Below are positions 23,198 to 29,807 of a stretch of DNA of 42,195 nucleotides, piece after piece; the stretch's first letter is position 1, and every line of letters begins with the position of its first letter. The stretch spans positions 1 to 42,195 of the forward strand of contig JAJZBJ010000007.1 in NCBI GenBank assembly GCA_021798975.1. Reading direction: 5' to 3'. The notes beneath the pieces were generated by a model. The model saw only the letters and a program-made list of their open reading frames with translations. It was not told the origin of the DNA and made no database searches. Source of the stretch: Bacillota bacterium. Lineage in GTDB: Bacteria > Bacillota > Sulfobacillia > Sulfobacillales > Sulfobacillaceae. Made by a program: the position numbers and the translations under genes.

Positions 23198-24535
23198 ATG
23201 AAAACCGCGTGTGAGACATCATCTCTAGGCTTCGCCGCGAAGCACGGCGTCCGCCGCAGAGCAGCCATCGTTGTGGCGGTCGGAGCGGCTCTGGCCGCCG
23301 CCATCCCCGTGTTCGAATCCCACCTTGGGAGCGCTCGGGATGCGTCCGGCCCTAGGTTCCTCAAACCGGCATCAAGCGTTAATCAGTCCCTGGTCAGATC
23401 GTTAGGGCAGTTCGCCTTTGCCAACCCCCAGGGGTTGTGGATGACAACAGAAACTGGGAAACTCGCCCATCTCTCCACCGCTTCTCACGCCTCCGACCCG
23501 GGCTGGTCCTCGGATGGCCGGTATCTCGCCTATGAAACCGCGGGACCGGATGGCGCTAACCCGGAATTCCACGTCTACAGCGTGCGGCTTGGGAGGACCA
23601 TCTACCGCCAACCGTCGGTCTGGGGCTTTGCCTGGCAACCCGGCCATGACCGAGTGGCCGTTTGGGGGTCGACAAGCGTGGTCCTTTCCATGACCGCTCG
23701 CGGGGTGCATCGCATCGGTTCGCTGCCGACCCCGGATGGCCGGCTCATCTGGTCGTCCCAAGGAGATACTTTGATTGACAGCCGCACGCTTGGGTCGGGG
23801 CCCCAGCGCTATGATCAAGTGTACGCCGTGCCAGTCTCCCAGGGACAGTTAGGGACGCCTAGGGCGCTCTTCCGTTCACCCAATGGGTCCGGGATCCTGC
23901 TGGCGGCCAGCGTCCCGCACTCTGACCAAATCGTGTATTGGACCGAGCCCCAGTTTTCCGCCTCCCTGCTCGCGGACGGCACCAGCCTGGCACTGTGGCA
24001 TGCGGCCTCAAAAATGACCTCCACGTACCCCGACATGCTGCCATACCCTGATTACTTGACCTGGGGTCAGCCCGGCCGCTGGGCATACATGGCCGGCGGC
24101 CCCCGCGCAATTTCGGGCGGCAAGTCCGTGGTGCTGGTTCAACACGGCCGGATCCAAATCCTTTCCGCGCCCCAGGGCCGGGAGGCTCTGGAACCCTCGA
24201 TGAATCCGAAGACAGGGGCTCTGGCGGCAGTCTTGGCTCAAAGTGCTCCCAACGCCTCCTGGGGTCTTGGGCACGCCTACCGGCGCTGGGTCCAGACCCG
24301 AAGACTGGCCGTTTGGAATCGGGGCACTTGGACGGTATGGTCCAACGCAGGACGGGGCGTGACAGATCCTGTTTGGCTTCCAAACGGCGGCGGGATATTA
24401 TATCTCGCCGGTAATCGGCTGTGGCTGGTCCGCACTGCCCATACGCCCCCTCAGGCGGTTCTTGGTCCCATCCCATCCGTTGGGGGCTACTATGGGGAAA
24501 TTCTGCGATCGAGCCTTTGGAGCCTCCATTCGTAG
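23198..24535 (+). CDS. membrane-anchored TolB/WD40-like beta-propeller protein
   Basis: A 445-residue protein with a basic N-terminus (KHGVRRR) and one hydrophobic helix (about 22-38), then an exported propeller. Blade motifs of the WD40-like PD40/TolB type occur: DPGWSSDGRYLAYET, VWGFAWQPGHDRVAVWG, RLIWSSQGDTLID and DPVWLPNGGGILYLAGNRLW. No catalytic domain such as a peptidase follows the propeller. ATG 23198 follows GGGGGCGAG. It lies 139 bases after the Asp-box propeller gene in the same direction, so the two may be expressed together. The role is probably extracytoplasmic binding. Confidence 0.72.
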   Translation: MKTACETSSLGFAAKHGVRRRAAIVVAVGAALAAAIPVFESHLGSARDASGPRFLKPASSVNQSLVRSLGQFAFANPQGLWMTTETGKLAHLSTASHASDPGWSSDGRYLAYETAGPDGANPEFHVYSVRLGRTIYRQPSVWGFAWQPGHDRVAVWGSTSVVLSMTARGVHRIGSLPTPDGRLIWSSQGDTLIDSRTLGSGPQRYDQVYAVPVSQGQLGTPRALFRSPNGSGILLAASVPHSDQIVYWTEPQFSASLLADGTSLALWHAASKMTSTYPDMLPYPDYLTWGQPGRWAYMAGGPRAISGGKSVVLVQHGRIQILSAPQGREALEPSMNPKTGALAAVLAQSAPNASWGLGHAYRRWVQTRRLAVWNRGTWTVWSNAGRGVTDPVWLPNGGGILYLAGNRLWLVRTAHTPPQAVLGPIPSVGGYYGEILRSSLWSLHS

Positions 24536-24547
24536 GCCTGCCGGGGG

Positions 24548-24949
24548 TTAGACGCCGAAAAAGCCCGTCGTCAGGCCGCGGCCGTACATAGCCCAGAGGA
24601 ACACGTTTAACCCAAACAGGATCCATCGCGGGTTGACTTTCCAGCCGGCCATGAGGTCTTGGGGATCTTTGCCGGGTCCGAACGCGCCCAAAAGCATCAC
24701 CGCCAACAGGGCCAGCACGCCATACAGGAGGTGCAGGGGATCTTTGGGCCGATGTCCGGTGAGATAGAGCGCGGTGCCCGCCGCCCCCAGCACAACCGTC
24801 GTCCATTGAGTGATGCGCTGCCAGCGCCAAAATCCCGATCCCAAGTCTTCTACCGCGGGCCGGCGCAAGACACCGACTGCGATGACGCCGCTTAAAACAA
24901 ACCCAACGATAGCCGCTGCAATATGAAGATCCAAAAGCAGTTGATCCAT
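24548..24949 (-). CDS. four-helix membrane protein
   Basis: A 133-residue protein with four predicted helices (about 6-28, 45-62, 72-90, 107-127). His8 in the first helix and His74 near the third could in principle bind heme, as in small cytochrome b-like proteins, but nothing proves this. GGGAGAG precedes ATG 24949. It stands just after the terminator of the cytochrome b operon, so it is mostly a separate unit. No family is recognised. Confidence 0.6.
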   Translation of the reverse strand: MDQLLLDLHIAAAIVGFVLSGVIAVGVLRRPAVEDLGSGFWRWQRITQWTTVVLGAAGTALYLTGHRPKDPLHLLYGVLALLAVMLLGAFGPGKDPQDLMAGWKVNPRWILFGLNVFLWAMYGRGLTTGFFGV

Positions 24950-24994
24950 GTAGCATCTCTCCCTATGGTTGATATTACCAGAGATGGCGAGCGT

Positions 24995-25031
24995 AAAAAC
25001 AAGACAGCCTCTAAGCCGAGAGGCTGTCTTG
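24995..25031 (-). terminator. strong terminator of the cytochrome b operon
   Basis: Perfect 13-pair stem CAAGACAGCCTCT/AGAGGCTGTCTTG with a 6-base loop (25000-25031), followed on the minus strand by TTTTT (24999-24995). It lies 9 bases after the stop of the gene at 25040. Confidence 0.95.
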
Positions 25032-25039
25032 ATGGAGGG

Positions 25040-25243
25040 CTAGTGTTGAGCGGTCTTGTGGCGGCGCAGGGGAGACAGGACGCCTAGGGCGACGAACGCT
25101 CCCAAGAGGATTTCCCCGATGCCAAGCGCCATGTTGGGCATGTTCAGCGCCACGAATCCCAGACTCAAGGTGCCGAACCCGATTACCCCCAGCACACTGC
25201 CCAAAGCCATGCGCAGCATGTGCCAGACCTTGTTACGAGGCAT
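25040..25243 (-). CDS. small membrane protein of the cytochrome b operon
   Basis: A 67-residue protein with two hydrophobic helices (about 11-32 and 35-56) and a basic C-terminus. AAGGGGG lies 9 bases upstream of ATG 25243, inside the preceding gene, which it overlaps by 11 bases. It is the last gene before the terminator. The family is not recognised; the position suggests an accessory subunit of the cytochrome b complex. Confidence 0.65.
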   Translation of the reverse strand: MPRNKVWHMLRMALGSVLGVIGFGTLSLGFVALNMPNMALGIGEILLGAFVALGVLSPLRRHKTAQH

Positions 25244-26210
25244 TCTGGGTGCCCCCTTTCTCCAATTTGGCGGGCGGGGTGTCGACGGGCTGATTTTTAT
25301 AGAAGTTCTTCCAAATCAGCCGGTGGATGCCCAGATACCGCGGCAGCCGGTTCAATCCCGGAATCCATGGGGCCAAGGCCAGGGCCAGCCAGAACACAAA
25401 TCCGAGAGTGAGTGCCATGGCGTCCGGCGCGGCCGAATTTGCGACGAACGGCCACTGGTAAATCCACGTGGGGATGGTCATCCACCAGGCGGCCGGATAG
25501 CCGTTGACGGCGGGGTGGATAATGCCCCAGTTCGGACCTTGCAGGCTCTGGGTCTGCGGCGCATTTTGAAGCGGCGCGCCTTGCAGGAAGAGCAGGTAAT
25601 TTTGGTTGTCAAAGCGGGTGGTCACCGCACCGTTCCGCATCAGCGCACCCGACATGAGGCCGCTCTTGCCCAGCGCCAGTGTGGCGTTCATCAGCGTCGG
25701 AAGCGGTCCGTACTGCCCTTTGGGGGTGACGACCACGCCGTTGCGGTAGACCCCTTTGGCCAAGGCCGCGGTGTAGCGGTTCTCCCAACCCGCCTGTTGT
25801 GCCGGCGACGCCTGTTCAAACTGCGTCAGGTCGGGCTTAATGGCCGGGTTGATGGCCGCCGCCATGCTCAGCGGCTTCAGAATGAAATCGGTGGCCGCAT
25901 TGATGGGGTGAAGCACACCCACCATGCTTTGCAGGGGCGACTGGACGCTCGCCGTGCCGTGGTTGTACGGCGGTCCGTAGCTGGCGATTTGTCCTTGGCC
26001 GTCCAGTGCCCGAAGCGCCATCTGTTCGAAGGCCACAGGGTGGGCGGTGGAATAACTCTTAATCGTTATCGGCTGCTTTTCCGGTACGCCGAACAGAGCG
26101 GATGCGGCCAGTACGACGACGGCGACAATGACCAGCGTGGAAAACAGGTGTTTGACAAAGTCCTCGGGAACCATCCGATAGTTTTTGACGACGTCATTTT
26201 GGACCTTCAT
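25233..26210 (-). CDS. cytochrome b C-terminal-domain-like subunit
   Basis: A 325-residue protein coupled to cytochrome b by an ATGA overlap. One helix lies at about 22-45 (LFSTLVIVAVVVLAASALFGV), a long extracytoplasmic part follows (about 46-235), and then come one or two helices (about 248-290). The opening VPEDFVKHLFSTLVIVAVVVLAAS and the position after cytochrome b fit a subunit IV-like or cytochrome b C-terminal protein. It would complete the quinol site of a split b6-type protein, but the usual PEWY motif is not evident. The large insert is unusual and has no recognised domain. Confidence 0.62.
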   Translation of the reverse strand: MKVQNDVVKNYRMVPEDFVKHLFSTLVIVAVVVLAASALFGVPEKQPITIKSYSTAHPVAFEQMALRALDGQGQIASYGPPYNHGTASVQSPLQSMVGVLHPINAATDFILKPLSMAAAINPAIKPDLTQFEQASPAQQAGWENRYTAALAKGVYRNGVVVTPKGQYGPLPTLMNATLALGKSGLMSGALMRNGAVTTRFDNQNYLLFLQGAPLQNAPQTQSLQGPNWGIIHPAVNGYPAAWWMTIPTWIYQWPFVANSAAPDAMALTLGFVFWLALALAPWIPGLNRLPRYLGIHRLIWKNFYKNQPVDTPPAKLEKGGTQNAS

Positions 26211-26821
26211 TGCCGGGCCTCTCCTTCCTTAGGGGCGGTGGGATAGGGCGGAACCACACTCTTGGTGCGGACGCGGGTGATATGGAGTGCAATCACGGCG
26301 GTGAGCACCAGCGGCAATACCACCACATGCATGCCGAACATCTGCCCCGCGTTGGTCAGGTTGACCCAGCCCATGCCCAAGGCGTTTAGGCCGTCCTTAG
26401 CCTGCACCGCATTCCATTGCGAGTACAGATCGCCATTGATGAGGAATCCCGTGAAAGCGGTGGGAATGGCAATCAGGAAGGCGATCGCGCCCAAGAGCCA
26501 AGTGGCTCCGCGTCCGCCCCGCCAGGCGCCGGTGAAGAATACCCGCCACAGGTGCAGCATCATGAAGAAAAAGAATGCCTGCACGGCCCAGAAGTGGGTG
26601 GCGGCTACAAACCGCATGGCGCCGTTGTAGCTCCAGGTGTCGGGACCGTTCATCGCCAGCAGAATGCCGCTGACGACGAGTACAACGAAACTTGAGGCGG
26701 TGAGCGAACCCAGCATGTACATGAACCCTTGGGCATATTCCGGCATCTCGGTGGGAAGCCAAGTCTCCGCGGACATGACCTCGCTCAACATCTTTTTGGA
26801 CGTGATGGTCCAGTTAGCCAC
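26207..26821 (-). CDS. cytochrome b6-like subunit (split cytochrome b, N-terminal half)
   Basis: A 204-residue di-heme cytochrome b of the short, split type. The first heme-ligand pair is in HFWAVQAFFFFMMLH, with 13 residues between the histidines; the second is in HVVVLPLVLTAVIALH, with 14 residues between. Thirteen and fourteen is the b6f spacing, against thirteen and thirteen in mitochondrial bc1. FTGFLINGDLYSQW lies between. It transfers electrons from quinol across the membrane. The start is GTG 26821, with AAGGAG 7 bases upstream; longer versions to 27124 run into the control region. No Rieske protein or cytochrome c is in the window. Confidence 0.85.
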   Translation of the reverse strand: MANWTITSKKMLSEVMSAETWLPTEMPEYAQGFMYMLGSLTASSFVVLVVSGILLAMNGPDTWSYNGAMRFVAATHFWAVQAFFFFMMLHLWRVFFTGAWRGGRGATWLLGAIAFLIAIPTAFTGFLINGDLYSQWNAVQAKDGLNALGMGWVNLTNAGQMFGMHVVVLPLVLTAVIALHITRVRTKSVVPPYPTAPKEGEARQ

Positions 26822-26850
26822 GGTACATCTCCTTCTTTCTAGCGAACATG

Positions 26851-26943
26851 TTAATGATGACGCCGAGCGGGCCAGATCAGGCCGACCACGAACGTGAGAA
26901 GAAACAGGCCCTCCACGATGAAGTTTCCGGAACCGGGTGACAT
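26851..26943 (-). CDS. 30-residue single-helix membrane peptide at the head of the cytochrome b operon
   Basis: A short gene with a very strong site, GAAGGAGG, 9 bases before ATG 26943. The product begins MSPGSGNFIVEG, has one hydrophobic helix (LFLLTFVVGLIW, about residues 13-24) and ends PARRHH. It stands 29 bases upstream of the cytochrome b start in the same direction. Peptides of 30-40 residues with one helix, such as PetG, PetL, PetM and PetN, are structural subunits of b6f complexes, and CydX serves bd oxidase, so the guess is an analogous subunit. No sequence identity to PetG was established. Confidence 0.72.
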   Translation of the reverse strand: MSPGSGNFIVEGLFLLTFVVGLIWPARRHH

Positions 26944-26986
26944 GGTGGGTTACCTCCTTCGCTTTTGCTGATTCTATTTTCCCGAT

Positions 26987-27093
26987 TACATAACCTGAGC
27001 CATATGGGCAGGTGGGACCAATCTGACGACCGAGTGGACCCAAAAAGAGGGTCCATTCGACGCATGTGGCCGTCCTGGCCGAAAGACCATAAT
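26987..27093. promoter_or_regulatory. divergent control region with a TGGACCC palindrome and a GGGACCAAT box
   Basis: Minus strand: -10 TATGTA at 26992-26987, no good -35. Plus strand: -10 CATAAT at 27088-27093, again no good -35. Between them are GGGACCAAT at 27014-27022 and the near-perfect palindrome CGAGTGGACCC-N7-GGGTCCATTCG at 27031-27059. The first box is centred about 38 bases from the predicted minus-strand start, and the palindrome edge about 41 from the plus-strand start, which fits activator sites that replace the -35. The boxes recur at 20.2, 37.8 and 40.2 kb. Confidence 0.6.
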
Positions 27094-27157
27094 TATTGCA
27101 TGACGAAGAGTCCCGTGCGGCCAAACACCGCGTCCGAAGAGATTGGGAGGGTTTAAC

Positions 27158-27850
27158 ATGACAGCTCTGTTATTGGGATTGGCCGCTTTGTTGTCGGCGG
27201 CTTTTGGCATTCACATGATGCGCCGCTATCAAAAGCGGCACGCGCCCTTTTACCTGTGGTGGAGCATTTCGTTTTTGCTGTATGCCGCAGCCTTTCTTAT
27301 GGAAGCCTTGACCGTCGCCCATAACTGGCAGCGCATCTGGGAATACCAAGTCTATATTGCGGCCTCGGCCGGACTGGTCGGCGCCATGTCGGTCGGCACG
27401 ACGCATTTGGCGCTCCCGGGCAGCCGATGGGCGCGCGGTTATGCGCTGTACTTTGTGGCGGCGGAAGCGGCGCTCATCACCTTTAGCCTGCTGTTCCCGC
27501 CTGCGCTCACCGGAACGTGGCAGCAGTTGAACGCGGGACAGCACGGCATTGTCGGCGCCACGCAGGCTGTCTATATTTTGCTCTCGGCGGTCGGAGGACC
27601 GATTGTGGTGCTGGGATCGTTGTGGTCATGGTGGAAGACCCGCCGTTATTACACATTATTGATTGCAGCAGGCGCCCTAGTTCCCAGTCTGGCGGGGACG
27701 CTGGCTTCCCAGGGATCGACGACGGCGCTGTTTCCCCTGCTGAATGTGGTGGGTCTGGTTCTCATATTTTTGGGCTATGTGTACTCGAAGAGCCCGGTTG
27801 CGCGGGCCCAGGACCGTCCTTTGCTGGTGGTACGGAACCGCATCTCCTGA
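27158..27850 (+). CDS. seven-helix membrane protein of unknown function
   Basis: A 230-residue protein with seven hydrophobic helices (about 2-18, 29-49, 65-85, 95-115, 133-157, 164-182, 188-207) and short loops, ending in a basic tail. GGGAGGG precedes ATG 27158. It is divergent from the cytochrome b operon and shares the GGACC-box control region with it, so it may be expressed under the same condition. The helix pattern resembles membrane sensor or rhodopsin-like shapes, but no retinal lysine or other signature is apparent. A terminator follows. Confidence 0.65.
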   Translation: MTALLLGLAALLSAAFGIHMMRRYQKRHAPFYLWWSISFLLYAAAFLMEALTVAHNWQRIWEYQVYIAASAGLVGAMSVGTTHLALPGSRWARGYALYFVAAEAALITFSLLFPPALTGTWQQLNAGQHGIVGATQAVYILLSAVGGPIVVLGSLWSWWKTRRYYTLLIAAGALVPSLAGTLASQGSTTALFPLLNVVGLVLIFLGYVYSKSPVARAQDRPLLVVRNRIS

Positions 27851-27870
27851 CCTCTGACTTTCCCGATATG

Positions 27871-27893
27871 GGCGGCCCGCGGGGCCGCCTTTT
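27871..27893 (+). terminator. rho-independent terminator
   Basis: GGCGGCCC/GGGCCGCC with a 3-base loop, then TTTT, 20 bases after the preceding stop. Confidence 0.88.
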
Positions 27894-27897
27894 GTTG

Positions 27898-27923
27898 TTG
27901 ACTTCTACGACTAAAGTCGTAGA
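27898..27923. promoter_or_regulatory. 20-bp palindrome after a -35-like hexamer
   Basis: TCTACGACT-AA-AGTCGTAGA (27904-27923) is a perfect inverted repeat with a 2-base centre. TTGACT at 27898-27903 immediately precedes it, as a -35 would, but no good -10 follows at 17-18 bases. It lies about 85 bases before the SDR gene and after a terminator, so an operator for the SDR/QueA-like operon is the best guess. Confidence 0.45.
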
Positions 27924-28005
27924 CCGAACTACACCCAGGGCCTGATTTCGGCTCGTCGTCTTCCTTCTAGACTAAGACTGACAACTCAAAGGAGGCGGAT
28001 TGGCG

Positions 28006-28710
28006 ATGGACACATGGATTGTAACTGGTGGTACGCGCGGCTTGGGTCGCGCGATAGCCGACTTTTTGATTGGCAGCGGCGATGCGGTGGCGTTTTGTGC
28101 GCGCACGCCTGGGGAGGTGGCCCGAGTCGAGCAGGAACTTCAAGCGCGCGGGCCGGCGCTGGGAATGGCCGGTTCTATTGCCGACCCAGCCTTTGTCCGC
28201 GGTTTTGTGGAACAGGCTCGGACGCTGGGCGGGTTGCGCGGGCTCATTCTGAACGCGGCGGTGCTGCCCAACCCGCCCCTTAGTCCCGTAGTGAGCTTGA
28301 GCGCGGACGAGGTGCGGCGGGTGCTGGATATTAACCTTTTGGGCGCTCTCCACCTCCTGCAGGCCGCGCATCCCTATCTAATCCGCCATGACAATCCGCG
28401 CGTGGCGGCCATCACGAGCGATGCGGCGTGGGCCGGATATGCGGGATGGGCGGCTTACGGCCTCACTAAAGCTGCGCTGGAACTCTTGGTGCTGACCTAC
28501 GGCGCGGAGCAGGCCGATGTTCCCGCGGTCGCCATTGATCCTGGCGACATGGACACCGCCATGCACCGGGAGGCACTGCCGGAGGACGACAGCAATCTCC
28601 GCGATCCCCGAGCGATAGCCCCGGCCATCGCCGCCCTGCTGCGCCGGACCAGCGGTGTCGCGGGCCGGTGGGTGTTCGATGGCACGGATGTTTCGCGGGA
28701 GGTGAAATAA
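28006..28710 (+). CDS. short-chain dehydrogenase/reductase (SDR)
   Basis: A 234-residue classical SDR that uses NAD(P)H. The cofactor motif TGGTRGLG is at residues 7-14 (TGxxxGxG), NAA follows at about 87-89, and the catalytic residues are Ser in ITSDAAW and the YGLTK motif (YxxxK) at about 155-159. The Thr-Arg after the first glycines hints at NADP preference. ATG 28006 is 10 bases after AAAGGAGG; TTG 28000 is possible. The next gene, a QueA-like protein, starts one base after its stop, so the pair is an operon and may act in one pathway. The substrate is unknown. Confidence 0.88.
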   Translation: MDTWIVTGGTRGLGRAIADFLIGSGDAVAFCARTPGEVARVEQELQARGPALGMAGSIADPAFVRGFVEQARTLGGLRGLILNAAVLPNPPLSPVVSLSADEVRRVLDINLLGALHLLQAAHPYLIRHDNPRVAAITSDAAWAGYAGWAAYGLTKAALELLVLTYGAEQADVPAVAIDPGDMDTAMHREALPEDDSNLRDPRAIAPAIAALLRRTSGVAGRWVFDGTDVSREVK

Positions 28711-28711
28711 G

Positions 28712-29746
28712 GTGTCATACCCGACCGATTTGGGCATTCGTGCCACGCCTGCAGTTCGTCCCGCCGAAATCGGCGGGCAAGGCCGTGACGATGTGCGGCT
28801 GTTGGTTGTAGACCGAAGGACCGGCGCGGTTCAGCACCGGCATTTTCGATCCATAGCGGAAGCCTTTCAACCCGGAGATGTGCTGGTGGTGAATAACACC
28901 GCCACCATTCCGGCCGCGCTCCCGGCTGCCGTCAATGGGAAGCCGCATTGGCTTCATCTGGCGGCCCGGTTCTCGGCGACCCAAATCGTTGTGGAGTTGC
29001 GAGACGCGCAGGGAGGGCCGGATACGGCCTGGCTTGAGCCCGGCAGCGTTTGCGTCGTCCATGACCAGACGGGCTCCATCAGGGGCCGGGGACGGGTCGT
29101 TCGACACTTCCATCCCCGGAGCCGCTTTTGGCTCGTGGAGACGGACACCGACTGGTACGCGCTGGCGCCCATCATCGGGCGGCCGATTCGCTATCACTAT
29201 GTGGAACGGCCCTATCCCATGAGCGCCTACGAGACACTGTTCGGCCGGATTCCGGGATCATCGGAGATGCCGTCGGCCTCCCGGCCGTTTACCGTCGAGA
29301 CACGCCAGCGGCTTCATGCGCGCGGGGTGGAGCTGGTGGAACTGACCCTCCATACGACCGTGTCGAGCCACGAAGTGGCGGACGGCGAAACCGACCCGCC
29401 TCTGGTTCCGGAATGGTTTCACATTCCCGACGCGACCCGCGATGCGGTGATGGCAGCTAAGAGGGCGGGACGACCGGTCATCGCCTTGGGCACGACGGTG
29501 GTGCGGGCGTTGGAAACTTGGGCTGCTCAGGGGACGGCAGGTGGATGGACGACGCATTTGGTGACGCCAGACAGCCCGCCACAACTGGTATCAGGCCTCA
29601 TCACGGGATTACACGACAATTTCACCAGCCATCTCTGGCTCTTGTATGCCTTCTTAGCTCCCCAGCACCTGGTGGCGGCGTACCGCGATGCGGAGCAGCA
29701 CGGGTACCGCTGGCACGAATTCGGCGATCTGTCGATGATTCGATAA
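28712..29746 (+). CDS. divergent QueA-like S-adenosylmethionine:tRNA ribosyltransferase-isomerase homologue
   Basis: A 344-residue protein of QueA length and order. GDVLVVNNTATIPAAL corresponds to the QueA strand GDVLVLNDTRVIPARL, VIALGTTVVRALETWA to the conserved GTTxxRxLE, and the end HEFGDLSMIR to the GDAMLI region. QueA transfers ribose from S-adenosylmethionine to make epoxyqueuosine in tRNA. Key QueA sequences have changed here: PGSVAAPTAGLHF reads PGSSEMPSASRPF, and the NFHLPKSTLLMLVSAF region reads NFTSHLWLLYAF. This makes it a paralogue of uncertain reaction. Operon partner is an SDR. The start is GTG 28712. No tgt or other queuosine gene is near. Confidence 0.78.
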   Translation: MSYPTDLGIRATPAVRPAEIGGQGRDDVRLLVVDRRTGAVQHRHFRSIAEAFQPGDVLVVNNTATIPAALPAAVNGKPHWLHLAARFSATQIVVELRDAQGGPDTAWLEPGSVCVVHDQTGSIRGRGRVVRHFHPRSRFWLVETDTDWYALAPIIGRPIRYHYVERPYPMSAYETLFGRIPGSSEMPSASRPFTVETRQRLHARGVELVELTLHTTVSSHEVADGETDPPLVPEWFHIPDATRDAVMAAKRAGRPVIALGTTVVRALETWAAQGTAGGWTTHLVTPDSPPQLVSGLITGLHDNFTSHLWLLYAFLAPQHLVAAYRDAEQHGYRWHEFGDLSMIR

Positions 29747-29807
29747 GGTTTGACGCGCTCGGTGAAATGCGTTTGGATTAGCTCAAGAGAGCTGAGATGG
29801 AGGTCGT

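Noticed and set aside
23859-24956. 365-residue minus-strand frame opposite the TolB-like gene
   Set aside because: Arg/Gly/Pro-rich shadow; the plus-strand product has a proper anchor and propeller blades.
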